NCBI GenBank assembly: GCA_934378195.1
Contig: CAKRPO010000089.1
Location: forward strand, 1 to 5,826
DNA length: 5,826 nt
Origin: an uncultured Blautia sp.
GTDB lineage: Bacteria > Bacillota > Clostridia > Lachnospirales > Lachnospiraceae
Direction: 5' to 3'
The notes under the pieces are model-generated. The model did not search any database. It saw only the letters and a program-made list of their open reading frames with translations, and had not been told where the DNA came from. Numbering within the stretch: position 1 is the first letter of the stretch; each line of letters begins with the position of its first letter. Shown here piece after piece: positions 1 to 5,708 of the stretch. A program made the position numbers and the translations under genes.

Positions 1-606
1 GGAATTTTTTGCGCCCGCAAGATCATGAAGATGAAACCGATATCCAGGGCAATCTGGGATGGAATATTAACTATGCCGCTGGTGTTGCCTCCGACAGTTG
101 CAGGCTTCTTTTTGTTATTGATTTTCAGTCTCAGAAGACCATTCGGCAAATTTCTACAGACGAATTTTGACTTTAAAGTGGTTCAGACATGGAAAGGCTG
201 TGTGATCGCAGCTGCGGTTATTGCATTTCCATTGATGTATCGCAATGCCAGAGCTGCTTTTGAACAGGTGGATGTGAATCTGATCTATGCGGGACAGACA
301 CTGGGAATGAGTGACCGTCGGATTTTCTGGAAGGTGATCGTTCCGGTAGCGGGTCCGGGAATCGCGTCCGGCACGGTTTTGGCGTTTGCAAGAGCAATCG
401 GAGAATATGGTGCGACTTCCATGCTGGCAGGAAATATCCTCGGTAAGACCCGTACAGTTTCCGTAGCGATTGCAGCGGAAACTTCAGCAGGAAATTATGA
501 TATTGCCGGTTTCTGGGTTGTGGTGATCGTGATGATTTCTTTCGTAATTGTGGCACTGATCAATATCGTCTCAGGCAGAGGCATGAAGAGTAGAAGGTGG
601 ATCTGA
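1..606 (+). CDS. modB: Molybdate/tungstate ABC transporter permease ModB (5' end outside window)
   Basis: Inner-membrane permease subunit of a molybdate (possibly tungstate) importer; it would form the channel as a dimer, energised by the ModC encoded next. The frame is open from base 1, so the ATG at 25 is internal and roughly 20-30 N-terminal residues lie upstream, judging by the usual ModB length of about 220-230. Visible family marks are the PLVLPPTVAGF segment soon after the left edge, the hydrophobic run ending FPLMYRNARAAFEQ, the EAA-type cytoplasmic loop AGQTLGMSDRRIFWKVIVP that docks on the ATPase, and GEYGATSMLAGN followed by the last membrane span (FWVVVIVMISFVIVALINIV). The stop TGA (604-606) shares its A with the modC ATG, so the two are translationally coupled. 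Substrate choice between molybdate and tungstate cannot be read from the permease. CysT/CysW-type sulfate permeases are related, but the PPTVAG segment and the modC partner favour ModB. Confidence 0.93.
   Translation, partial: GIFCARKIMKMKPISRAIWDGILTMPLVLPPTVAGFFLLLIFSLRRPFGKFLQTNFDFKVVQTWKGCVIAAAVIAFPLMYRNARAAFEQVDVNLIYAGQTLGMSDRRIFWKVIVPVAGPGIASGTVLAFARAIGEYGATSMLAGNILGKTRTVSVAIAAETSAGNYDIAGFWVVVIVMISFVIVALINIVSGRGMKSRRWI
592..597 (+). promoter_or_regulatory. Ribosome binding site of modC, deciding its start
   Basis: AGAAGG, continuing into GTGG, lies 8 nt before the ATG at 606 and inside the last codons of modB. It supports the ATG at 606 over the in-frame GTG at 597, which would lie within the Shine-Dalgarno sequence itself. 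Confidence 0.75.
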
Positions 607-1655
607 TGGCAATACAGGTAGAGATAGAAAAGAATTTTAAAGGATTTTCTCTTAGGGCATCATTTGAGAGTAAAACATCAGCGACCGGTATTCTTGGTGC
701 GTCCGGGAGTGGAAAGAGTATGACACTTCGTTGTATTGCAGGAATTGAAACGCCGGATAAAGGGAAGATCGTGATCAATGGCAGGACAGTATTTGATTCA
801 GAAAAGAAGATCAATCTGAAACCGCAGGAACGTCGAATTGGATATCTTTTTCAGAATTATGCACTTTTTCCAACGATGACAGTAAAAAATAATATTTTAT
901 GTGGATACCGTGGAGCAAAAGAACAGAAAGAAGAAAAAGTGCGTGATTATCTGAAACGCTATCAGCTGGATGGGCTGGAAAATCGTTATCCGGCACAGCT
1001 TTCTGGTGGACAGCAGCAGAGAGTGGCACTGGCAAGGATGATGATTGGAGAACCGGAAGCGATTCTTCTGGATGAACCGTTTTCAGCATTAGATGGATAT
1101 CTGAAGGATGTTCTGCAGAAAGATATACAGAAATTTCTTCAGCAGTATCAGGGAGACATGCTGATGGTCACGCACAGTCGTGATGAGGCATTCAGGTTTT
1201 GCAAGGAACTGATGCTTTTGAAAGATGGTAAGACACTGATATTTGGAGATACACGGAAGTTATTTGAACAGCCACAGCTTCTGGAAGCGGCAAGACTGAC
1301 CGGTTGTAAGAACAGTTCCAGAATTGAACGAATGGGAGATTATCAGGTTTTTGCACTGGACTGGGGTGCTTCACTTCGTACAGTGCAGAAAGTAGAAACC
1401 GATATGACACATATTGCAATCCGTGGCCATTGGATTCGGCCAGCGTCAGAGCCGGGCGAAAACTGTCTGGCATTTGAAGCAGCAGAATATGTAGAATCAA
1501 CATTTGAACATCAGTATCTGGTGAAATGCCCGGGAATGGAGAATGGAGCAGTTCTCTGGTGGATGCGCCCAAAAGAAAACTTTGAGGATAATCATGACGA
1601 GAACCTTCCGCCATACCTGTATCTTCCCCCAGAACACCTGATGCTCCTAAAATAA
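606..1655 (+). CDS. modC: Molybdate/tungstate ABC transporter ATP-binding protein ModC
   Basis: ATPase subunit that powers ModB-mediated oxyanion import on the cytoplasmic face. From the ATG at 606 it is 349 aa, the usual size for ModC. Visible motifs: Walker A GASGSGKS (31-38), Q-loop FQNYALFP with Gln83, signature LSGGQ (132-136), Walker B AILLDEP with catalytic Glu157, D-loop SALD (160-163) and switch His190 in VTHSRDEAF. All are intact, so the protein should be active. After residue 230 a C-terminal region of about 115 aa begins with LTGCKNSSRIE; similar sequence follows the ATPase domain in clostridial ModC proteins, where a Mop/TOBE-like oxyanion-sensing domain is expected. I cannot confirm that fold by eye. 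The start is chosen on the TGATG overlap with modB and the RBS 8 nt upstream. No U-rich intrinsic terminator is visible in the 47 bases between this stop and the convergent cdaR-type gene. The general ABC class is certain; the Mod assignment rests on the modB pairing and the C-terminal region. Confidence 0.92.
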   Translation: MAIQVEIEKNFKGFSLRASFESKTSATGILGASGSGKSMTLRCIAGIETPDKGKIVINGRTVFDSEKKINLKPQERRIGYLFQNYALFPTMTVKNNILCGYRGAKEQKEEKVRDYLKRYQLDGLENRYPAQLSGGQQQRVALARMMIGEPEAILLDEPFSALDGYLKDVLQKDIQKFLQQYQGDMLMVTHSRDEAFRFCKELMLLKDGKTLIFGDTRKLFEQPQLLEAARLTGCKNSSRIERMGDYQVFALDWGASLRTVQKVETDMTHIAIRGHWIRPASEPGENCLAFEAAEYVESTFEHQYLVKCPGMENGAVLWWMRPKENFEDNHDENLPPYLYLPPEHLMLLK

Positions 1656-1702
1656 AAATGACTCTGCTTCAGTATCCTTTGACGGTTTCAAGATAGTTCA
1701 TC

Positions 1703-2785
1703 TCAGGGGATGTCAGAGTATCGCAGATACCCTGACACCAACATCGCAATTTTAAAGGTCATGGCATCTTCAAAGGTTCGGAGATCGAGTCCAAACCGTT
1801 TCTGTATCTTTTCAAAACGATACACCAGGGTATTGCGGTGAACAAAAAGCTGTCTGGATGTTTCAGAAAGATTCAGGTTGTTCTCAAGGAAGGTTCGTAT
1901 GATGGCGAGTGTTTCACTATCAATGGAATCCAGAGATTCATTACCAAAGATTTCCTGAATGAACATTTCGCACACAGAGACAGGCAGCTGATAGATCAGA
2001 CGACCGATTCCAAGGGTGCGATAGCCGAACACATTTCGCTCGGAATAGAAAATCTTGCCGATTTCAAGAGCTGTGCGTGCTTCTTTATAGGCATTACAAA
2101 GATCTTTGAGGTCTTCGACCGTATTGCTGTAAGCAACCCACGCCTGTGTCATGGCTTCGGCACCGAGCATATCTACAAGCATGTGTGCTATGTCTTCCAG
2201 ATCCTCATAGGTTTCGGTAGAGGTAAGCTCGCGGATGATAATGATACTGCTGTCATCCATGGCTGTGATAAAGTCATGAGTACGTGCAGAGAAAATGTTT
2301 TTGATGGTTGCTATTGCGTGCTCATCTTTTGACTGTTTTGTCTCGACCATAAAGATCGCTCTGCGTGCAGTGGAAGAGATATGAAGTTTGCGGGCACGGT
2401 TAAAAGCCTCTATATCAGTATAGTTTCCGAGAAGCAGTTTTTGCATGAAAGCATTTTTGTCGTTCTTTTCCGCATAACCTTCGAGAATACTCTGTATCTG
2501 GCAGACGGCAAGTTCACCGATCGTGGAAACAGAACTTCCGCTTCCCCACACAATGAGAAGATAGAGACAGGTATCTTTCTCCATGATCTTGTACAGACAG
2601 CAGGAGGCGTTGGCAAGACAGAGTGCAGTGCCATTTCGGAAATCCTCCAGTCTGGATTCGGCGGGAAGGCGTCTGTCACAGGTGGTGACAAAAATGGAGT
2701 TGGTCTCTGTGAGCAGACAGAAATCCAGCTGACTGATCCTTTTCCAGTCATCCATGTATTTTTGTAATGTTCTCTGTACGGACAT
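1703..2785 (-). CDS. PucR/CdaR-family transcriptional regulator
   Basis: Cytoplasmic DNA-binding regulator, 360 aa. The C-terminal 60-65 residues (about 292-355) carry the PucR-type helix-turn-helix: LAIIRTFLENNLNLSETSRQ, then LFVHRNTLVYRFEKIQ and the RFGLDLRTFEDAM segment. In this family the HRNTL-YR stretch is the recognition region. The middle (about 138-250) matches the degenerate GGDEF-like domain of CdaR proteins, with no GGDEF catalytic motif visible. The N-terminal 100 residues probably form a sensor domain of unknown ligand. Start ATG (2783-2785) has AAAGGA 8 nt upstream (2794-2799). The gene follows a UgpC/MsmX-type sugar ATPase on the same strand with an intrinsic terminator between them; this neighbourhood suggests a role in carbohydrate uptake or catabolism, but the known ligands of CdaR relatives (for example glycerate or glucarate) cannot be transferred here. 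It converges on modC with 47 bases between stops. No gene symbol is given because orthology to E. coli cdaR is not shown. Confidence 0.9.
   Translation of the reverse strand: MSVQRTLQKYMDDWKRISQLDFCLLTETNSIFVTTCDRRLPAESRLEDFRNGTALCLANASCCLYKIMEKDTCLYLLIVWGSGSSVSTIGELAVCQIQSILEGYAEKNDKNAFMQKLLLGNYTDIEAFNRARKLHISSTARRAIFMVETKQSKDEHAIATIKNIFSARTHDFITAMDDSSIIIIRELTSTETYEDLEDIAHMLVDMLGAEAMTQAWVAYSNTVEDLKDLCNAYKEARTALEIGKIFYSERNVFGYRTLGIGRLIYQLPVSVCEMFIQEIFGNESLDSIDSETLAIIRTFLENNLNLSETSRQLFVHRNTLVYRFEKIQKRFGLDLRTFEDAMTFKIAMLVSGYLRYSDIP
1711..1737 (-). other. Hairpin in the 3' end of the CdaR-type gene
   Basis: Two 12-base arms (1711-1722 and 1726-1737) flank the triplet gca. On the - strand transcript they pair throughout, with one G-U wobble; on the + strand that position is an A-C mismatch. 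The hairpin overlaps the last codons of the regulator gene. No U-tract follows on either strand, so it is not a classical terminator, though it could slow RNA decay or help stop convergent transcription. Confidence 0.4.
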
Positions 2786-2793
2786 AAAAATTA

Positions 2794-2799
2794 TCCTTT
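2794..2799 (-). promoter_or_regulatory. Ribosome binding site of the CdaR-type gene
   Basis: On the - strand this reads AAAGGA, 8 nt before the ATG at 2785. It fixes the start of the regulator and lies only about 20 bases after the U-tract of the preceding terminator. Confidence 0.7.
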
Positions 2800-2817
2800 C
2801 TGAAATATTATTTTTCG

Positions 2818-2849
2818 AAAAAAAGACCCGGGGTAAATGCCCCGGGTCT
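2818..2849 (-). terminator. Rho-independent terminator after the sugar ABC ATPase gene
   Basis: A perfect 10-bp GC-rich stem (2824-2833 with 2840-2849, AGACCCGGGG against CCCCGGGTCT) closes a 6-base loop. On the - strand it is followed at once by a run of seven T (2818-2824, the first of them in the stem). It lies 17 bases past the ATPase stop codon and ends about 20 bases before the RBS of the regulator gene, so it separates the two, fully or partly. Confidence 0.93.
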
Positions 2850-2866
2850 GATATTCTGATTGAATC

Positions 2867-3958
2867 TTAGTTTGTGATAACCAGTTCGGTATCTTTGTCG
2901 AAGAAATGAGTTTTCTCCATGTTGAAATCAAATTTAACCGGATCCCCTGTTTTTGCTTTTGTGCCAGGATCAACACGAGCTGTGATCTGAGTTCCGTTTA
3001 CATCGAAGTACAGGAATACTTCTGCACCAAGAAGCTCGTATACTTTAACAGTAGAAGACATGGAACCGTCAGCTCTGTCTGCAACATCTTCCGGACGGAT
3101 ACCCATAACAACTGTCTTTCCTACATAGCCGCCATCTTTAAGAGCTTTTGCTTTGGCAGCCGGGATAACAAGTTCGTCTTTGCCGATTACTGCAACAAGA
3201 TCAGAACCTTTTTCTTTGATTTCTGCATCCAGGAAGTTCATCTGCGGGGATCCCATGAATCCAGCTACGAACAGGTTGCCTGGTTTCTGGTACAGGTTCT
3301 GAGGTGTATCTACCTGCTGAACAACACCGTCTTTCATAACAACGATTCTGGTACCAAGTGTCATAGCTTCTGTCTGGTCATGTGTTACATAGATGATTGT
3401 TGCACCCAGTCTCTGATGAATCTTGGAGATCTCGATACGCATCTGTACACGAAGTTTTGCATCCAGGTTGGAGAGCGGCTCATCCATAAGGAATACCTTA
3501 GGATTACGAACGATAGCACGTCCCATAGCAACACGCTGTCTCTGTCCACCGGAAAGAGCTTTCGGTTTACGATCAAGAAGTTTCTCAAGGTCAAGGATTC
3601 TTGCAGCTTCACGAACTGCTTTATCAATCTGATCTTTCGGAACTTTACGAAGTTTAAGTCCGAATGCCATGTTATCATATACTGTCATATGAGGATACAG
3701 AGCGTAGTTCTGGAATACCATTGCGATATCACGGTCTTTTGGCTCTACATCGTTCATAACTTTGTCACCAATCTTTAAGGTACCGCTGGTGATTTCTTCC
3801 AGTCCAGCTACCATACGAAGTGTAGTAGATTTACCACATCCGGAAGGTCCTACGAAGATGATGAACTCTTTGTCTTCAATCTCAAGGTTAAAATCTTTAA
3901 CGGCTTCAAAACCGTTTGGATATGTCTTATTAATGTGCTGTAAAGATAAACTTGCCAT
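2867..3958 (-). CDS. ugpC: Carbohydrate ABC transporter ATP-binding protein, MsmX/MsmK/UgpC type
   Basis: Cytoplasmic ATPase of the CUT1 class that energises import of oligosaccharides or glycerol-phosphate-like substrates. 363 aa from ATG 3958, the usual length. Motifs in order: Walker [10 protein letters not shown] (37-45), Q-loop [12 protein letters not shown] with Gln83, signature [14 protein letters not shown] (from 135), Walker [17 protein letters not shown] with Glu160, switch His193 in [12 protein letters not shown], and a C-terminal TOBE/regulatory region from about 233 with the family mark GIRPEDV (286-292). All catalytic residues are intact. No permease or binding-protein genes stand beside it. 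In Firmicutes such orphan ATPases (MsmX) commonly serve several sugar importers encoded elsewhere, which is the likely role here. The ATG at 3958 is preferred over an upstream in-frame TTG (3971-3973), because the TTG is the first codon of the sequence TTGGAGGG that forms the Shine-Dalgarno. It has its own promoter at 4136-4164 and a terminator at 2818-2849. The choice among msmX, msmK and ugpC as symbol is conventional. Confidence 0.94.
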   Translation of the reverse strand: MASLSLQHINKTYPNGFEAVKDFNLEIEDKEFIIFVGPSGCGKSTTLRMVAGLEEITSGTLKIGDKVMNDVEPKDRDIAMVFQNYALYPHMTVYDNMAFGLKLRKVPKDQIDKAVREAARILDLEKLLDRKPKALSGGQRQRVAMGRAIVRNPKVFLMDEPLSNLDAKLRVQMRIEISKIHQRLGATIIYVTHDQTEAMTLGTRIVVMKDGVVQQVDTPQNLYQKPGNLFVAGFMGSPQMNFLDAEIKEKGSDLVAVIGKDELVIPAAKAKALKDGGYVGKTVVMGIRPEDVADRADGSMSSTVKVYELLGAEVFLYFDVNGTQITARVDPGTKAKTGDPVKFDFNMEKTHFFDKDTELVITN

Positions 3959-3965
3959 TATTTTT

Positions 3966-3971
3966 CCCTCC
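3966..3971 (-). promoter_or_regulatory. Ribosome binding site of the sugar ABC ATPase gene
   Basis: GGAGGG on the - strand, 7 nt before the ATG at 3958. This near-consensus site decides the start and rules out the in-frame TTG that overlaps it. Confidence 0.85.
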
Positions 3972-4075
3972 AAAATATTATGTAAGTTTCTTGCTCTTGT
4001 TTTGAACTGTTATCAGTATACTGAATTTGTAAAAAAGAATAAAGAGAAGAACCATACAAAGATTTCGAAGGTTTC

Positions 4076-4122
4076 TTGACAGATTGACGAAAAGCCCGGG
4101 AAGCTTTGTCAGTCTGACGAAA
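4076..4122. repeat. Paired 17-base repeats forming an imperfect hairpin in the ATPase leader
   Basis: Two 17-base direct copies, 4076-4092 and 4106-4122, start 30 bases apart and match at 14 of 17 positions (TTGwCAGwyTGACGAAA). The second holds the exact palindrome GTCAGTCTGAC. The copies also face each other as an inverted repeat: 4078-4095 pairs with 4103-4118 around the loop 4096-4102, with 14 pairs, two mismatches and a two-base bulge on the - strand. It begins about 7-10 nt inside the predicted transcript of the sugar ATPase gene. It could be a repressor or activator operator, a 5' stabilising hairpin, or both. No U-tract follows the stem on either strand, so a terminator is unlikely. 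Confidence 0.5.
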
Positions 4123-4135
4123 TAAGACAGAAGTT

Positions 4136-4164
4136 ATTATAAAACATCACGGTCTATATGGCAA
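4136..4164 (-). promoter_or_regulatory. Sigma-A type promoter of the sugar ABC ATPase gene
   Basis: On the - strand: -35 TTGCCA (4159-4164, 5 of 6 consensus), a spacer of exactly 17 nt, and -10 TATAAT (4136-4141, perfect). Transcription should start near 4129, giving a leader of about 170 nt before the ATG at 3958. This is the best promoter match in the window. Confidence 0.78.
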
Positions 4165-4299
4165 GAATAGTAACGATATGTTCATAATTATGCGGATTAT
4201 GTGTTTAACTTTAAAATGTTTTCGTATATGTTGAAGTGTTCTGGCTGCTCATCCAACTGCTTTGTGCAGTGGCGGAACCAGTGACATTGGGATTGCTTT

Positions 4300-4941
4300 T
4301 TGCAGGTGGCCGATTATTATAGATACAGTGAAAATGAGAATAAACCAGAGAAAAATCGTCTGGATATTTCTGTAACAGGAGCATCCAGGTATTATGTGTA
4401 CAGTCCGGCTTCTTTGGAGATTGTCAGAAATGGCAGACTGTATGATAAAAAGGACAGCAGACTTTACAGCAGAAGCTTGTTTGGTGCTTCGAAATATGCA
4501 ATGGATGAGCTGTCTGGGTCAAGACCGGCGGAGCTTACGGTAGCAGACAGCTGGGTAAGCAATCCACAGACAGATGACCAGAAAAACTATCTGGAAGCAG
4601 AAGCAGTATATCATGCATTTGTGTATGATAATTACAGAAGTGTAGATTCGGAGAATGCAGAACTGATGCAGGAAATGTTCTGGAAAGACTATGAATCTGA
4701 CAGTGATGGAATTTACAGTGCAATCTGTCAGGTACGTAAAGTGTTAAAGGAAACAACGGAATACACAGAAACACTGGATAATACACCGGTTGATGAAGAA
4801 CCTGTAAAATATTTCCTGACAGAATCAAAGAGCGGCAATTCTATGTTGTATGCTTCTGGAGCAGTAGAGGCACTGCGTGTGCATGGAATACCGGCAAGAT
4901 ATGTGGAAGGATATTATATTCCGGCATCACAGAACGAATGA
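4300..4941 (+). pseudogene. Fragment of a transglutaminase-like protein (extracytoplasmic part and first half of the core)
   Basis: Up to 213 codons. The last 60 residues match the N-terminal half of a transglutaminase-like core: YTETLDNTPVDEEP, then YFLTESKSGNSMLYASG, then ALRVHGIPARYVEGYYI. Family members normally read GYC-YFASA here, with Cys as nucleophile; this copy has Ser181 (TCT, 4840-4842). The reading frame stops ten residues after the ARYVEGY motif, so the HAW-type His and the Asp of the triad are absent. The upstream part (ELTVADSWVSNP and following) resembles the linker region of membrane-anchored transglutaminases of Gram-positive bacteria. There is no ATG, no Shine-Dalgarno and no promoter: the frame opens after a stop at 4282, with TTG 4300 or GTG 4306 as the only nearby starts. 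The TGA overlaps the ATG of the next frame, which looks like the tail of the same protein. I read it as a gene broken at its 5' end and internally deleted. A Cys-less paralogue family is possible, but the missing half-core would still make this copy non-catalytic. Confidence 0.68.
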
Positions 4942-5351
4942 AGAACGGATCACAGAAGGAAAGAGTTCTCAGAGCAGAGAAAAAAATATACAGTTATCTG
5001 AATCTTATGGGAATAGAGACATGTCTGGGCTGGAATACAGAAGAGACTGATCAGATTCTTGCGGAGAAATTTGTACTGTTGGAAGCAGGCGAGTATATTC
5101 GAATCTGTGGATTGATCGAAAAGGTAATATATGGAGAGATTGAACTGGAACCGTACGAGGAACGTACGATCAACAGTTTTCTTGATAAATTACTGAGTGA
5201 TAAGAAAAAAGTAAACTTAAAGACCTGGCTCAGACGCAGAGATGCGCAGAAGAAGTATGTCATGCATTGCATGACGCGCATCTCGCAGCAAGAATGCAGA
5301 GGCATTCTTGAATTGTGTGGAAAAACAGAAGATAAAGAACTTTCCTCATAG
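4938..5351 (+). pseudogene. Probable C-terminal tail of the same transglutaminase-like protein
   Basis: 137 codons, beginning with an ATG that overlaps the preceding stop (ATGA). It has no Shine-Dalgarno of its own, so expression would need coupling to the fragment before it. The segment IYSYLNLMGIETCLGWNTEE, followed by an acidic helix and EKVIYGEIELEPYEERTI, resembles the cytoplasmic tail (DUF4129-like) that ends TgpA-type membrane transglutaminases: a short Y-L--GI helix, a TEE-type helix and a Y-E-ELEPYE helix. This similarity is from memory and moderate. The soluble character, the lack of membrane spans and the position directly after the half-core suggest that the second half of the core and the connecting membrane span were lost between about 4925 and 4970. 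The last 40 residues (basic, WLRRRDAQKK) overlap a composite inverted repeat at 5239-5284. It could instead be a small independent protein of unknown function. Confidence 0.5.
5239..5284. repeat. Composite inverted repeat inside the tail fragment
   Basis: Perfect outer arms GAGATGCGC (5239-5247) and GCGCATCTC (5276-5284) enclose perfect inner arms GTCATGCA (5259-5266) and TGCATGAC (5268-5275), which are separated by a single T. On the right the inner and outer arms abut; on the left 11 bases (5248-5258) lie between them. Together they give 17 pairs with one asymmetric bulge. It lies in coding frame 4938-5351, so it may be a small palindromic insertion or a chance structure. Confidence 0.55.
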
Positions 5352-5383
5352 TTTTTGCATATCTTAAAAGCAGAAATCTTTTT

Positions 5384-5389
5384 AAGGAG
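5384..5389 (+). promoter_or_regulatory. Ribosome binding site of the substrate-binding protein remnant
   Basis: AAGGAG, 7 nt before the ATG at 5397. It shows that the start is the ATG and not the in-frame TTG at 5355, whose translation would run through this site. Confidence 0.85.
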
Positions 5390-5396
5390 TATCTGC

Positions 5397-5708
5397 ATGA
5401 GGAATAAAAAATGGATTGCACTGGCGGCAGCAGTCGTTCTGGCGGTGACTGCACTGCCGCTGGGAGTGTTTGCTGCAAAGAAAGATGAGACGAAGCTTGC
5501 AAAAGTTACCTTAAATGAAGTAGCCCATTCCATCTTTTATGCACCACAGTATGTGGCAATCGATTCGGCAGTGAACTTTGCACAGTTTACCCAACGAGCC
5601 GGAAATTTCCTTGTGGCAAGAGAAGAAATGCCGGATGTTAAATGGGAAGATCTGAAAGATAAGAAAGTTCTTGGTGGGCGTAAAGGTGGTGTACATATAT
5701 CAATGTAA
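5397..5708 (+). pseudogene. Truncated NMT1/SsuA-type ABC transporter substrate-binding protein
   Basis: 103 codons with a strong RBS. Residues 1-26 form a Sec signal peptide: basic MRNKK, hydrophobic core, and a VFA|AKK cleavage site; no lipobox Cys is seen. The mature start KVTLNEVAHSIFYAPQYVAI and the later block VNFAQFTQRAGNFLVAREE with WEDLKDKKVLGGRKGG are typical of NitT/TauT/NMT1-like binding proteins of Firmicutes, which deliver small organic substrates to an ABC importer and are normally about 330-350 aa. Here the first block runs directly into the second at residues 55-57 (I-D-S, GAT at 5562-5564). About 50 residues are missing, those carrying the G-F-E-GL/GAD-G-type strand-helix region. 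After GGRKGG the family sequence ends and the frame stops six residues later. The product cannot fold as a binding protein. No partner permease or ATPase gene is in the window. The substrate is unknown. Confidence 0.75.

Larger units (their letters stand above)
3959..4299. other. 341-base intergenic region upstream of the sugar ABC ATPase
   Basis: Reading leftwards from the promoter at 4136-4164, this holds a predicted leader of about 170 nt for the ATPase gene, the paired-repeat hairpin at 4076-4122, and a palindrome CAGTATACTG (4014-4023). The palindrome contains a possible second -10 (TATACT) but lacks a convincing -35. I recognise no riboswitch class. The stretch from 4215 to 4299 carries a short hydrophobic reading frame that may be a remnant of the damaged gene to its right. 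No convincing + strand promoter is visible for the 4300 reading frame. Confidence 0.55.

Noticed and set aside
597..605. GTG at 597 as the start of modC
   Set aside because: It overlaps the Shine-Dalgarno sequence that serves the ATG at 606, and the TGATG overlap with modB is a typical coupled start.
1838..2767. + strand open frames across the CdaR-type gene
   Set aside because: They lie antisense to a regulator with an intact HTH and RBS and show no recognisable domain.
2906..3778. Long + strand open frame across the sugar ATPase gene
   Set aside because: It is antisense to a fully intact ABC ATPase, rich in Cys, Phe and His, with no domain or RBS; a codon-bias shadow.
3959..3973. TTG at 3971-3973 as the start of the sugar ATPase
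   Set aside because: The codons TTG GAG GGA are the ribosome binding site itself; MASLSLQHI from 3958 is the usual N-terminus.
4015..4043. TATACT as a second - strand promoter for the ATPase gene
   Set aside because: The -35 at 17 nt would be TTTATT, a poor match; the TTGCCA-17-TATAAT promoter further upstream is far better.
4076..4081. Consensus TTGACA on the + strand as a -35 element
   Set aside because: No -10-like hexamer occurs 16-18 bases downstream (that stretch reads GC-rich GGAAGC), and the hexamer belongs to the repeat pair.
5355..5396. TTG at 5355 as the start of the binding-protein gene
   Set aside because: The frame from it runs across the RBS (5384-5389), and the signal peptide starts correctly at the ATG at 5397.
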